Shown here: positions 7,862-17,328 of the stretch, piece after piece
Layout of the letters: each line of letters begins with the position of its first letter
Numbering within the stretch: the first letter of the stretch is position 1
Source: Thermoflexus hugenholtzii JAD2
GTDB taxonomy: Bacteria; Chloroflexota; Anaerolineae; J036; Brachytrichaceae
Length of the DNA stretch: 64,000 nucleotides
Assembly (NCBI GenBank): GCA_945877855.1
Contig: CAMDWA010000001.1
Span: forward strand, 29,719-93,718
Direction: 5' to 3'
Notes under the pieces: generated by a model
Database searches by the model: none
What the model saw: only the letters and a program-made list of their open reading frames with translations
What the model was told of the DNA's origin: nothing
Program-made: the position numbers and the translations under genes

Positions 7862-9016
7862 CTAGCGTTTCAAATAGCGACGGGCGGTTTCGGCCATGAT
7901 GGCGGCGCCGGTGCTGAGAACGGATTCATCGATATCGAAATCGGGGTGGTGATGAGGGCGGGGTTTGTCGCCAATGGCCGCGCCGAGGCCGATAAAGCCG
8001 CCGCGTGCTTTTTGTGCCATATAGGCAAAGTCTTCGCCTGCCATCATGGGGTGCGCCTCTTGCACCCAATTATTGCCGATCAAATCTTGGGCCACACTGC
8101 GAATAAATTGGGCGGCATCTTTGTCATTGATGGTAGCCGGGTAGCCATATGGGTGGGTTAGGGTATAGTCACCCCCCATTGTGCGCGCAATTGAGAAGGC
8201 TTGCTCTAGCCCGGCGTGTAATTGTGCCCGCACTTCTGCTTCAAATGAGCGAATGGTTCCGCTCATATCGACCTTCATCGGAATGACATTATTGACAGTG
8301 CCCGCGTGAATGGTGCCGATGGTGATGACGGCTTTGAGGGCTGGGTCGATGCGCCGAGGGATGATGCCATACACAGCTGGCAATACTTGCGATGCTAGCC
8401 AAATGGGGTCGAGTGAGCGATGTGGAAAGGCGGCGTGACCGCCTACGCCCAATATTGACCCACTAAATGAGTCAGCTGCTGCGGTAATTGGGCCATCGCT
8501 GACCGAAACAACCCCGCTGGTTTCACCGCTGCCGACGTGTAAGCCCCATACCATCTCCACATCATCCAGTGCGCCTTCATCCACCATCAACTTGCCGCCA
8601 CTTTTATCGTCGGCCCCGCCTTCTTCAGAGGGCTGAAACAATAATTTGATGGTGCCGTTAATCTCTTCTTTTGCCAACAATTCGGCCACGCCCAACAAAA
8701 TGGCGGTGTGGGCATCGTGACCGCAGGCGTGCATGACCCCCGGGTGTTGCGATTTATAGGGCGAGTCATTGGTTTCGGTAATGGGCAGCGCGTCCATATC
8801 GGCGCGTAAGCCAATGGTTGGGCCATTGCCATTGCCCAACACGGCCACAATGCCGGTTTTTGCCACGCCACGTTGGTGCTCAACCCCCAATGCGGTGAGT
8901 TGATCTGACACATATTGACTGGTTTGAAATTCCTGAAAACCAAGCTCAGGGCGGGCATGAATATGCCGGCGATACATCACCAATTTGGGTTGGAGGAGTC
9001 TTGCGCGTTCTAACAT
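7862..9016 (-). CDS. M20-family amidohydrolase (hippurate/acyl-amino acid)
   Basis: Zinc-dependent cytoplasmic hydrolase that cleaves N-acyl amino acids or related amides. Metal-site motifs of the M20D group are present: HACGHDAHTAILLG, then QPSEEGG, WGLHVG, and the dimerisation-domain GGHAAFPH; the C-terminal metal ligand lies in MMAGEDFAYM. Length 384 is typical. The frame is open to 9073, but that part overlaps the upstream gene and is not conserved, so I start at the ATG at 9016, 26 nt after the GH13 stop. The substrate cannot be told from sequence. Confidence 0.88.
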   Translation of the reverse strand: MLERARLLQPKLVMYRRHIHARPELGFQEFQTSQYVSDQLTALGVEHQRGVAKTGIVAVLGNGNGPTIGLRADMDALPITETNDSPYKSQHPGVMHACGHDAHTAILLGVAELLAKEEINGTIKLLFQPSEEGGADDKSGGKLMVDEGALDDVEMVWGLHVGSGETSGVVSVSDGPITAAADSFSGSILGVGGHAAFPHRSLDPIWLASQVLPAVYGIIPRRIDPALKAVITIGTIHAGTVNNVIPMKVDMSGTIRSFEAEVRAQLHAGLEQAFSIARTMGGDYTLTHPYGYPATINDKDAAQFIRSVAQDLIGNNWVQEAHPMMAGEDFAYMAQKARGGFIGLGAAIGDKPRPHHHPDFDIDESVLSTGAAIMAETARRYLKR

Positions 9017-9042
9017 GGCTGTATTGTAAAACAGATGGTGGG

Positions 9043-10704
9043 TTATTTCCACACCACTACCAACATGCCCCAAGGCTCAAGTGGCAACTGAGATAGGTCG
9101 GTTGCTAATGCGCCTAGCACGGCTTTGGGTTTGCTTTGGGCTGGCACAGATGCGCTTGTAAGGTCAAATGGGATTTTTTGTGCAGCTTCGCCAAAATTGA
9201 AGATGAGCAAAGTCGCTTCGCCCGCTGCATAGCGCCACAGCCCCAAACACTGGTCACAATCGCCGACGTTTTCGATAACGCTAAAGTCGTTTGAACGCAA
9301 CGACGGATATTGCGCACGCAATTGCGCCAAACGGCGATAAAACGATAAAAGACTGTCGGGCTTGACCTCTTGTTCTTGCACCGATATGCCATCATTTGGG
9401 GCGTTATTACGGTTGGCTGGCTTAAACCAATGGGTCATGCCTATGCCATTTTCGTTGGCATACCAATCCATCGGTTCGCGGCGTAATTCGTCATACACCG
9501 GCCCCTCGCCTTTGTTGCCGCGCATCCCGATCTCTTCGCCGTAATAAATCATGGGCACGCCCGGGGTGAGCAAGGCCGAAGTGGCGGCCAATTTCATGCG
9601 GCGCAGGTCGCCTAGGCTGTCGCTGGCGATGCGGTTGGTGTCGTGGTTGCTGCTAAAACGCACCAATTGGGCACCGCTTGGGTAGGCGCGTTGTATTAAA
9701 CGATAAGGTGATTGTAATAATGTGGCAGGTTGTTTGCCATTGAGCACCCCATCGCCATTGCGGTCAGGGTTGCCAGTCAGGGTGAGATACCAAGGGAAAT
9801 CGAATAAGGCATCGAACCCTGCCTCGAAATAACGCTTCAGCGTCAGCGCCCCGCCATCCCATACCTCGCCCAAAATAACAGCATTGGGGTGTTTGGCCTT
9901 TACTTTGCTGCGCAATTCGGCCCAAAACGGCGCTTCGACCCCCAGCGCATAATCGCAACGCAGGCCATCGGCCCCCAAATCAAGCCAAAATTGGGCCGAA
10001 TTAATCAGATATTCACGCACATCGGGGTTATCGGTGTTCCAATCGGGCAAGTTTGGCACACCAAAAAATGAATCGTAGACGGTGTTTTGTTTGTCACGAA
10101 AGTGATACCACTGGCTGTAACGCGAGGCCGGATTTTTATAAGCGGCTTTAAAAAATGGATGACTGTCTGATGAATGGTTGGCGACAAAATCGACGATCAG
10201 GTGCATATTGCGGCGCTTTAGCTCAGTTGTCAGCGCCTTAAAGTCATCGAGTGTGCCAAATTGCGGGTTGACCTTGAAATAATCGGTGACATCGTAGCCG
10301 TGATAAGTGGTGCTGGGGTAAAACGGGGTCAGCCAAATGGTATTTGCCCCTAGCGCTTGAATATAGTCGAGCTTTTGCCGAACGCCGTTTAGGTCGCCGA
10401 TACCATCGTTGTTGGTATCGTAAAAACTGCGCGGAAAAATCTCGTAGATAACCGCTTCATCAAACCAATTGGGCGATTTAATCACTTTGCCGTCTGGCTT
10501 GAGGGCCGGGGTTGGGCGCGGTGTGGCGGTTGGGGGGATGGGTGTTGGGCTGGCCGATGGTCGCGTGGTAGCGGTGGGATCTGTGGGCGGCTGGGTGACA
10601 GGTGCAAGGGGTTGCGGGTTGCTTTGGCAGGCCGTTAGGCTTGTGATGAGCACGGTAAGCGCCGCAAAAATGCTTGTTTTAAAGTTGCCAGATACGTAAT
10701 TCAT
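9043..10704 (-). CDS. Secreted GH13 alpha-glucan hydrolase lipoprotein
   Basis: 553 residues with a lipoprotein signal (hydrophobic stretch ending SLTAC, acyl-Cys near 26), a Pro/Thr linker to about residue 72, then a GH13 (alpha/beta)8 barrel. Conserved regions are visible: DFVANHS (I), GLRCDYA with the nucleophile Asp (II), GEVWDGG with the acid/base Glu (III) and SSNHDTNR (IV). An N-D-G Ca-type loop (TNNDGIGDLNG) follows strand 1. The C-terminal ~90 residues are the usual beta-sandwich. Probably an alpha-amylase or oligo-1,6-glucosidase-like enzyme on the outer surface. Confidence 0.92.
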   Translation of the reverse strand: MNYVSGNFKTSIFAALTVLITSLTACQSNPQPLAPVTQPPTDPTATTRPSASPTPIPPTATPRPTPALKPDGKVIKSPNWFDEAVIYEIFPRSFYDTNNDGIGDLNGVRQKLDYIQALGANTIWLTPFYPSTTYHGYDVTDYFKVNPQFGTLDDFKALTTELKRRNMHLIVDFVANHSSDSHPFFKAAYKNPASRYSQWYHFRDKQNTVYDSFFGVPNLPDWNTDNPDVREYLINSAQFWLDLGADGLRCDYALGVEAPFWAELRSKVKAKHPNAVILGEVWDGGALTLKRYFEAGFDALFDFPWYLTLTGNPDRNGDGVLNGKQPATLLQSPYRLIQRAYPSGAQLVRFSSNHDTNRIASDSLGDLRRMKLAATSALLTPGVPMIYYGEEIGMRGNKGEGPVYDELRREPMDWYANENGIGMTHWFKPANRNNAPNDGISVQEQEVKPDSLLSFYRRLAQLRAQYPSLRSNDFSVIENVGDCDQCLGLWRYAAGEATLLIFNFGEAAQKIPFDLTSASVPAQSKPKAVLGALATDLSQLPLEPWGMLVVVWK

Positions 10705-10762
10705 AACTTTGTCAAAAATTTATCAAGTTAAATAGGTCATTATCGGGTAAGCTTAGTGCACT

Positions 10763-11686
10763 ATGTTAAAAATTAAATCGCCTTTAATGATCGTAATGAC
10801 GTTTTTAATTAGCCTTTTGGGTATTACAAGCCCAATTCATGCTGCCGTTGATGCGCCTGATACGACGCCAGTTGCAACCATGCGCCAAAAATTAGCCTTT
10901 ATGTTGGGCCAACGTGCCACCAGCATTCGGCTTGTTTCGTCCACGGCCACCAATTTCAGCGATTCGTGTTTTGGCCTTGGCCTCGCCAATGAACTATGCG
11001 CCCAAGCCATTACACCGGGTTATAAAATCACCTTTTTGCATGGCGGGCAGCGCTATGTGTTCCATACCAATGCCGATGGCTCAGCATCTCGAATGCCGCG
11101 TCAGTTTGGCGTGTTTGTCTCATATAACCGCATTGTGATTAATGCTCGCCTGATTGTGTCGAAACAATTTGGCGTCAGTCGTAGCACCGTACCTCTCATT
11201 GATTTTCACCCATTGCCGATTGTGCCACCGTGTTTGCCAAATAACCCATGCCCAGCGGTTATTCTGACTGGCTATGCCCTGACGTTTGTGGCAAATGGAC
11301 AAGCTACGACCATTAACATGGGTTTAGATGGCAAAGTTATCTCAGATAGCGCTGCTGTGAATATTTCAGCGATTGATGCAGGTAAAACGGTGAATGTTGT
11401 TCCCAGCAATCAGGTGAATTTAACGCTAGAGGGCAACCCAACCACTGGGTATAGTTGGGCCGTTGCACCCGATAGCACAAATTTGCTCAAGCAGAACGGG
11501 GCATATGTGTATCAAGCCGACAATTCGGGCATGGTCGGGTCGGGTGGCAAATTTATCTTTAAGTTTGATGTGACTGGCTTGGGTGCTGGCAAGCTTAAGA
11601 TGATCTATCACCGCCCCTTTGAGACTGGTGTTGCTCCCATTCAAACTTTCGAGGTCAATATTAGTGCGGTTGCTGTTACAAATTAA
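10763..11686 (+). CDS. Secreted protein with chagasin-type inhibitor domain
   Basis: 307 residues with an N-terminal signal peptide (to about SPIHA). Residues ~30-200 have two similar beta-rich segments, each with a CFGL/NELC or CLPNNPC cysteine cluster and a YxLTFVxNG-like strand, of unknown function. Residues ~205-307 carry the three inhibitory loops of the chagasin (I42) family: GNPTTGYSW, GMVGSGG and YHRPFE. Such domains block papain-like cysteine proteases. It is divergent from the GH13 gene, 58 nt apart. The whole protein may protect the cell surface from proteases. Confidence 0.8.
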   Translation: MLKIKSPLMIVMTFLISLLGITSPIHAAVDAPDTTPVATMRQKLAFMLGQRATSIRLVSSTATNFSDSCFGLGLANELCAQAITPGYKITFLHGGQRYVFHTNADGSASRMPRQFGVFVSYNRIVINARLIVSKQFGVSRSTVPLIDFHPLPIVPPCLPNNPCPAVILTGYALTFVANGQATTINMGLDGKVISDSAAVNISAIDAGKTVNVVPSNQVNLTLEGNPTTGYSWAVAPDSTNLLKQNGAYVYQADNSGMVGSGGKFIFKFDVTGLGAGKLKMIYHRPFETGVAPIQTFEVNISAVAVTN

Positions 11687-11838
11687 CCTTAAATAAGCCT
11701 GTTTAGGAAAATCAGAGAGTTCTTTTAGGTTGATTCCGGTATATATTTCTACTGAGTAGCCTAATAGAAAAGATGCATTGGGGGGATTCAGAATTATTGA
11801 GGGAAAAAATGGAATGTGATTTTTAATTTAAATATGCG

Positions 11839-11844
11839 TATAAT
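11839..11844 (+). promoter_or_regulatory. Possible -10 box, near-leaderless ArsR transcript
   Basis: TATAAT lies 7 bases before the ATG at 11852, so a transcript made from it would have almost no leader. No clear -35 sequence. No Shine-Dalgarno is visible either. Confidence 0.35.
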
Positions 11845-11851
11845 TAAATAA

Positions 11852-12550
11852 ATGGATAATCAAAACGCCCCTTCAATAATTGCACAAGCCCGCGCACGCA
11901 AAACCCCCATCACCTGCGCCGAGGTGCTAAACCCACTCGCGGCCTTGGCCGATGAGAGTCGTTTGCGTATTTTAGAATTGCTTGCCGCCGAAGGTGAGGT
12001 GCGTGGGCAAGACCTCATCAACAAACTTGAGCTTAGCCAGCCCAACCTGTCGCGGCATCTTAAAACCTTGGTTGCAGCGCGATTGGTGCAAGAGCGCCGC
12101 GCTGGGGATACCAACAAGTTATATCAATTAAATGGGGCTGCCATCGAAGATTTGTGTGCCAAATTGACGCAATTATTTAGCCCCGATAATGCCCAAGCCA
12201 ATGTAATGGTTGCCCAAGCCCAAGCATTGCGGAATGCCGCTTTGCGCGGGGTAGCGCTCGAAGTGCAGCCATTTTTAGATGACCAAGGTCGTGTGGCGCA
12301 TTTTTCGACCAAATTGAAAGAGCAGCAAATGGTGTTGGCTTATCTCATCAACAAAATTGCTCTGGACCGTAGCTATACTGAACGCGAAATCACCCAACTG
12401 ATTGATGATTGGGTAAACCCCGATGCCCGCAAACGGCGTTTATATGGCGTTGACGCGGTTACATTGCGGCGAGCGTTGATTGAAGAAATTACCCTGCCGA
12501 GCCGGCTGCGCCGTACCAGCGATGGCGCAAAATATTGGCGTGAATCGTAA
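11852..12550 (+). CDS. ArsR-family regulator with DUF2087 domain
   Basis: 232 residues. An N-terminal winged helix-turn-helix of the ArsR type (LNPLAALADESRLRILELL, recognition helix in LSQPNLSRHLKTL) spans about residues 25-95. The C-terminal ~85 residues match DUF2087: a K-rich start (FSTKLKEQQMVLAYL), YTEREITQLID, LRRALIEE and a terminal YWR. DUF2087 regulators of this build are common, but their ligand is not known. There is no metal-binding Cys pair in the HTH (ELCV motif absent), so arsenite sensing is unlikely. Confidence 0.88.
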   Translation: MDNQNAPSIIAQARARKTPITCAEVLNPLAALADESRLRILELLAAEGEVRGQDLINKLELSQPNLSRHLKTLVAARLVQERRAGDTNKLYQLNGAAIEDLCAKLTQLFSPDNAQANVMVAQAQALRNAALRGVALEVQPFLDDQGRVAHFSTKLKEQQMVLAYLINKIALDRSYTEREITQLIDDWVNPDARKRRLYGVDAVTLRRALIEEITLPSRLRRTSDGAKYWRES

Positions 12551-12568
12551 TTGTCGTCAAGACGTTTT

Positions 12569-12625
12569 GCCGATTGCCGTATCCCTTCACCAAACGTAGT
12601 TTGATGGCGAGATACGGCAATCGGC
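12569..12625. repeat. Palindrome family member (after ArsR gene)
   Basis: GCCGATTGCCGTATC pairs with GATACGGCAATCGGC; the apex is AAAC-GTA-GTTT with several inner mismatches; 57 nt in all. It starts 18 nt after the stop codon at 12550 and is preceded by TTTT. Confidence 0.85.
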
Positions 12626-12966
12626 GTTTCTTTTATTTTTACTTTTTCTGGGTATTGCAAAGATCATCAAATGATTTCAATGAAGATCAGAAGCGACATT
12701 TTAACCGCCCCAAAAACGCACTTTTATCTGAGAGACAGATAAGACGGGTATCATAGGCTACTTTTAGGCACATTAATATTTATAGCCTAACGTATTTTGG
12801 CGACTCATTCTCGCCACGACAAATTTAACTCCAAAATCGGCGCGAATTTATTTGCATTCGCAACAAAAATGGAACCGTATCTGTCTTAATTTATATGTTC
12901 ATAAGACAGACAAACAATAAAATTTAGCAATCGAAAATCGAAAATCGAAATCGAAAATAAAATAAT
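12626..12966. other. Gene-free 340-nt region before RNase J
   Basis: Holds a small stem TTATCTG-AGAGA-CAGATAA (12724-12742), a stem TCTGTCTTA / TAAGACAGA with a 13-nt loop (12880-12910), and a short AATCGAA heptamer array (12926-12964) that ends at the RNase J start codon. The sequence is AT-rich. The two stems share the hexamer pair TCTG/CAGA and could be protein sites or leader-RNA structure. No reading frame looks real. Confidence 0.5.
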
Positions 12967-14613
12967 ATGTCTCTTCCCCTAAAATGGCTTCCGCTTGGCG
13001 GGCTTGGGGAGGTTGGTAAGAATATGATGATGTTTGAATATGACAAAAACATCATCGTGATCGACTCTGGCCTCATGTTTCCTGCGTCCGACATGCATGG
13101 GATCGACTATGTCATCCCCGATTATCAATACCTCAAAGATCGTATCGACCAAGTAAAGGCGATCATCATCACACACGGCCACGAAGACCACATCGGTGCA
13201 ATCGAGCATGTGGTGACTGATTTCCCAAATGTGCCGGTTTACGCCACGCCGCTCACTTGTGGGTTGATCGAAGTAAAGCTGCGCTCGGCCAAATTGCTCG
13301 ACAAAGTCACGATTAACACCGTGCCAACCAATGGCAGTTTTCAAGTTGGCCCGTTCAAAGTCGAATTTTTCCGCATGTGTCATAGCATTCCAGACAATGT
13401 TGGGGTGGGTATCACCACGCCTGCCGGTTTGGTGGTGCATAGTGGCGACTTTAAATTAGATCAAACGCCAGTCGATGGCAAACCTTCTGATTTTGCAAAA
13501 ATTGCCGAATTGGGGAATCGGGGCGTGTTGGCGCTGTTTTCGGATAGCACCAATGCCGAAACCCCGGGCTTTACACCCAGTGAACGCGAGATTGAACATG
13601 CACTCGAATTGGTATTTCGCGATGCGCCGGGCCGCGTGATTGTAGCTACTTTTGCATCATTGTTATCGCGGGTGCAACAAGTGGCCAATATTTGCGAAAT
13701 TTATGGGCGAAAAATGGCTGTGGCTGGCACCAGCATGGTCGATAACATTAAAATGGCCCAAAAAATGGGCTATCTTAAGATCCCCGACGGCATGTTGGTG
13801 AAGCTAGAAGATGCCGTTAAGATGAAGCCCAGCGACGTAACGATTATGGCGACTGGCTCTCAGGGTGAACCCAGCTCGGTGCTAACGCGCATGGCCAAAG
13901 GCCGTCACCCGACCCTGAATGTTGAAATTGGCGACACGATTGTGATGTCGGCCAACGTCATTCCGGGCAACGAAGAAAGCATTTTTCGCACGGTTAACCG
14001 CTTGTTTCAGTGTGGGGCAAATGTGGTTTACCCCGCCATTGCCCGTGTGCATGTGTCGGGCCATGCTTGTCAAGAAGAGCAAAAATTGCTCATCAACTTA
14101 ATTCGCCCCAAATTCTTTATCCCTGTTCATGGCGAGTTGCGTATGCTCAATGCCCATTCGCGTTTAGCGCGTGATCTTGGCATCCCCGCCAGCAATATTT
14201 TTGTTGGCGAAAATGGCACGCCGGTTGAATTTCAAGATGGGAATGCCCGCCAATTTGAGCGCTTAAAAGGTGGCTGGGTATTTGTGGATGGCCGCCGTGT
14301 GGGCGATATCGGTCCGGTTGTTATTCGCGATCGCGAAATGTTGTCACGCGAAGGTTTTATTATGCAAGTGATTCGGCGTAACAACGATGGGGCGCTGTCA
14401 GAAGACCCCGAAATCATCACACGCGGTTGGGTGCATATGAAAGATTCGCAAGAATTTATTTTGCAGTTGGCTGAATCGGTTGGCAAGACATTGGCCGATG
14501 TCACTGCCGCCATAAGCGATGATGTGGTTAAAACCCGCGCAACCGAGGCCCTTGCCCGTCTTGTTAGCCAAGAAACCAAACGCAAACCGTTGATTATTAC
14601 GGTGGTGGCTTAG
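12967..14613 (+). CDS. rnj: Ribonuclease J
   Basis: 548-residue metallo-beta-lactamase/beta-CASP ribonuclease with 5'-to-3' exonuclease and endonuclease activity in mRNA decay and rRNA maturation. The zinc motif HGHEDHIG is at about 70-77; further ligands are in FRMCHSIPD and HSGDFKLD; beta-CASP motifs SDSTNAE, ATFASLLSRVQQ, TGSQGEPSS and IPVHGELRML are all present. The C-terminal domain (about 455-548) is standard. The start is the first ATG after an AATCGAA heptamer array, without a visible ribosome-binding site. It is monocistronic and converges on the DUF4143 gene across a palindrome. Confidence 0.96.
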   Translation: MSLPLKWLPLGGLGEVGKNMMMFEYDKNIIVIDSGLMFPASDMHGIDYVIPDYQYLKDRIDQVKAIIITHGHEDHIGAIEHVVTDFPNVPVYATPLTCGLIEVKLRSAKLLDKVTINTVPTNGSFQVGPFKVEFFRMCHSIPDNVGVGITTPAGLVVHSGDFKLDQTPVDGKPSDFAKIAELGNRGVLALFSDSTNAETPGFTPSEREIEHALELVFRDAPGRVIVATFASLLSRVQQVANICEIYGRKMAVAGTSMVDNIKMAQKMGYLKIPDGMLVKLEDAVKMKPSDVTIMATGSQGEPSSVLTRMAKGRHPTLNVEIGDTIVMSANVIPGNEESIFRTVNRLFQCGANVVYPAIARVHVSGHACQEEQKLLINLIRPKFFIPVHGELRMLNAHSRLARDLGIPASNIFVGENGTPVEFQDGNARQFERLKGGWVFVDGRRVGDIGPVVIRDREMLSREGFIMQVIRRNNDGALSEDPEIITRGWVHMKDSQEFILQLAESVGKTLADVTAAISDDVVKTRATEALARLVSQETKRKPLIITVVA

Positions 14614-14632
14614 TCATACCTGTTGATGCAAG

Positions 14633-14683
14633 GCCGAAATCACTATCCCCAAAAGCAACGCTTTTGGGGATAGTGATTTCGGC
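14633..14683. repeat. Perfect palindrome between convergent genes
   Basis: Arms of 24 bp beginning GCCGAAATCACTATCCCC with a 3-nt AAC loop; no mismatch. It lies 20 nt after the rnj stop and 7 nt before the DUF4143 stop, so it could end transcription from both sides. Confidence 0.88.
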
Positions 14684-14690
14684 ATCGTAT

Positions 14691-15938
14691 TTAAATCCCC
14701 ATCAAGTTGCTTATTGGCACAGCAAATAAATTAGGGCCAAATGCAGCTTGATGAACGCCGTTGTACAGCACAATGCCACGCACAAAGCGCTCGCCAGCGG
14801 TTTGTGCTAAAGCACGCAACCCTTTAAAATCATTCGCCCCTATCGTCGTGCTGGATTTGATTTCAATGCCGATAATGTCACCGGCGCTCCCCTCTAATAC
14901 TAAGTCCACCTCATTTTGCTGCGTATCTTGATAATGGTATAGCGTGACTTGCGTGTTTGCCCAAGTTGCTTGCTTACGAAACTCCATCATTACAAATGTT
15001 TCAAGAAAACTGCCGATTAAGTTCGGCGTTTCATAAAGCCGGTTTGCATCAATATTAAGTAGGGCTGCCATTAAACCGGTATCACAAATATAAAGTTTTG
15101 GAGTTTTTGTGACACGTGCCCCCAAATTGGTAGACCATGCTGGCACTTTGCATATCAAAAATGTTGCCTCAAATAGTGCTAAATAGCGTTTGAGCGTTGC
15201 GTAGGCAATCCCTGTGCTGCGTGACAAATCACTCATATTTAAATTTGAGGCTGAGCGCGAAGCAATCAGTGTCAAAAGCTGCGGCATTGCCGTTAATCCT
15301 TCGATCTGAGCAAGATCACGAATATCACGCTGCAAGATGGTGCTGATATAGGCGTTAAACCAGCCGCGGCGTTGGGTTTCATTACCACGTTGCACGAGGT
15401 CTGGATACCCCCCACGTACCATGCGCTGTAATAGGTCGCGACGTGGCAGCTCTGGTAAATTAAATTTTGTGGTGAATGTTGGCGAGAATAATTGATCGAT
15501 AAATGTTGGAGGGATTGTGTTTATCTCGGCTTCTGCTAGCGCCCATAACGTTAATATCTGCATACGTCCAGCCAACGAATCGGCAATTTTAGGTAACAAT
15601 AAGGCATTGGCTGACCCAGTGAGCAAATATTTGCCTGGGCGACGATATTTATCAACTTCGACTTTAAGCGGTAAAAATAATTCTGGCGCTCGTTGAATTT
15701 CATCAATAATTAACGTGCCGCGTGGGTTTGCCAAAAACGAAGCCGGGTCGCTTACGGCACTTGATAACAATATCGCGTCGTCTAGCGTGCGATATTCGCA
15801 GTCTAAACCCAATTCACCTGTTGCACATAAGGATTGCACCAATGTGCTTTTGCCGGTTTGTCGTGCGCCCTGTAACATAACAATCGGGCTAAATGCCAAA
15901 GCCTCTTGAAGTTTTGGGGTGAGATATCGTGAAATCAC
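14691..15938 (-). CDS. AAA+ ATPase with DUF4143 domain
   Basis: 415 residues. Walker A GARQTGKS near the N-terminus, Walker B LIIDEIQRAPE, sensor LTGSAN and a C-terminal DUF4143 region (YICDTGLMAALL, GSFLETFVMMEF, EVDLVLE, GIEIKSS). The EVDLVLE-EIKSS piece resembles a degenerate nuclease-like core seen in this family. Widespread in bacteria and archaea with many recent copies; no agreed function. The start is the GTG at 15938; an ATG two bases upstream is out of frame. Confidence 0.85.
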   Translation of the reverse strand: MISRYLTPKLQEALAFSPIVMLQGARQTGKSTLVQSLCATGELGLDCEYRTLDDAILLSSAVSDPASFLANPRGTLIIDEIQRAPELFLPLKVEVDKYRRPGKYLLTGSANALLLPKIADSLAGRMQILTLWALAEAEINTIPPTFIDQLFSPTFTTKFNLPELPRRDLLQRMVRGGYPDLVQRGNETQRRGWFNAYISTILQRDIRDLAQIEGLTAMPQLLTLIASRSASNLNMSDLSRSTGIAYATLKRYLALFEATFLICKVPAWSTNLGARVTKTPKLYICDTGLMAALLNIDANRLYETPNLIGSFLETFVMMEFRKQATWANTQVTLYHYQDTQQNEVDLVLEGSAGDIIGIEIKSSTTIGANDFKGLRALAQTAGERFVRGIVLYNGVHQAAFGPNLFAVPISNLMGI

Positions 15939-15963
15939 ATCTGTAATTGTATATTATTTTTGT

Positions 15964-15991
15964 GAAATTTACCATTAAGTGGTAAATTTTC
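15964..15991. promoter_or_regulatory. Inverted repeat upstream of DUF4143 gene
   Basis: AAATTTACCA-TTAAG-TGGTAAATTT lies about 25-50 bases upstream of the DUF4143 start codon, where an operator would be expected. AT-rich and free of T-run logic, so a protein-binding site is more likely than a terminator. Confidence 0.45.
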
Positions 15992-16058
15992 AGAAGACAA
16001 TTGATGTAAATTCTAAGTGATAACACACATGCACATAAATGTCGTGACAAGGGCATTT

Positions 16059-17066
16059 TTACGCACTTTCCCGCATCACCAATTCAACCGGCAGCAATAT
16101 ATTGGGTTGTGGTTGTGGTTGTGCTGTACTGTCAATCAGTTGGCATAATTGCCGAACGGCGGTGCGGCCTAATTCGGCAAAAGGCAGGCTGATGGTGGTT
16201 AGCGCTGGTGAAACATAGCCTGATTCTGGCACGTTATCGTAACCCACAATCGACACCTCAGACGGCACGTTGCGGTTGGCGGCCCGCAAGACTTTAAGCG
16301 CCCCAATTGCATTATGATCGTTACACGCCAATACCGCATCAAGATCAGGGTGTTGATTTAATAAGTCATGCATGGCTTTTTCGCCGCCCGGCACAGACCA
16401 ATCGCTGACTGCAACATAACTTTCGTCGCATGGCAAGCCAGCTTCGCTCAGTATGTTGTGCCAGATGAGGGTGCGTTGTTGCGAGTCCCATGTTGCGGGG
16501 CCGGCGATATGGGCAATGCGTTTGCGCCCTTGACGAATGAGGTGTTGCATGGCTTGGGTGGTGCCATCGACGATGTTGTAATTTACGACAGACAGCCCTG
16601 TGTTGGGGTTCATTAAGACAAAGACAGTGGGCGGTAGCCGGTCGCCATATTGTGCCAAATTAACCTCGTCGGTGTTCCATAATTCTGGCACCGCCCAAAT
16701 GATGCCTGCCACCCGATGTGAGATGAGCTGGGTCAACATTTGGTTGTTGGTTATTTGGTTATTGCGGTGCACCATGGTTAACAAAATCGAGTAGCCGTTT
16801 TGGGCGGCTTGTTGGTCAATGCCTGTTAATACCCGTGATGTGCCATAGTCATCGAGGTGGTTGGTGACCACTCCCAAGGTGCGCGAATGCCCGTTGACCA
16901 AACTTTGCGCCAAGGTGTCTGGGTGGTAGCCCAACGTCGAGATGCTATCGAGGATGCGTTGCTGGGTTTTGGGCGAAACGGGGCGTTTGCCAGACAGGGC
17001 ATTTGAGACGGTGCCGGGTGAGACATTGGCATGGCGTGCCACATCTTTAATATTCGCGATTGACAT
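16059..17066 (-). CDS. LacI-family transcriptional regulator
   Basis: 335 residues. N-terminal LacI helix-turn-helix (IKDVARHANVSPGTVSNAL) with hinge helix (TLAQSLVNG), then a periplasmic-binding-protein-like sensor domain (DAVLACNDHNAIGALKVL, VSIVGYDN). It is divergent from the ChvE-like importer; the 262-bp region between them contains two perfect LacI-type operators over the importer promoter. It most likely represses the importer and is released by the imported sugar or a derivative. Confidence 0.92.
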   Translation of the reverse strand: MSIANIKDVARHANVSPGTVSNALSGKRPVSPKTQQRILDSISTLGYHPDTLAQSLVNGHSRTLGVVTNHLDDYGTSRVLTGIDQQAAQNGYSILLTMVHRNNQITNNQMLTQLISHRVAGIIWAVPELWNTDEVNLAQYGDRLPPTVFVLMNPNTGLSVVNYNIVDGTTQAMQHLIRQGRKRIAHIAGPATWDSQQRTLIWHNILSEAGLPCDESYVAVSDWSVPGGEKAMHDLLNQHPDLDAVLACNDHNAIGALKVLRAANRNVPSEVSIVGYDNVPESGYVSPALTTISLPFAELGRTAVRQLCQLIDSTAQPQPQPNILLPVELVMRESA

Positions 17067-17179
17067 TTTAGGAAAAAATCAGACTGTTTTTATCAACCTA
17101 TCACATAGCAGTATAGCGAATTTGTGTCGCCTCATTTATTTGGCACACAATATTTGCAGTTTTTCTGTTGAAATAGTCT

Positions 17180-17234
17180 TGACTAAATTGGGGTTAAGTA
17201 TATAATTAAAACGTTTTAATTAAAACGTTTTAAG
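17180..17234 (+). promoter_or_regulatory. Importer promoter with two tandem LacI-type operators
   Basis: -35 TTGACT at 17180-17185 and -10 TATAAT at 17202-17207, 16 bp apart. Two abutting copies of the perfect 14-bp palindrome TTAAAACGTTTTAA follow at 17207-17220 and 17221-17234, the first sharing a base with the -10 box. A central CG in a symmetric AT-rich site is the hallmark of LacI-family operators. A bound repressor would cover the -10 and transcription start. Confidence 0.85.
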
Positions 17235-17328
17235 CTGTGAAAAATTTATTTTGCATACCAATACATTCATAGCTAAGCGTAGCAATTAAATAGCTTTAAC
17301 CATTTTTAGAGAGAGAGACAGAGACACA

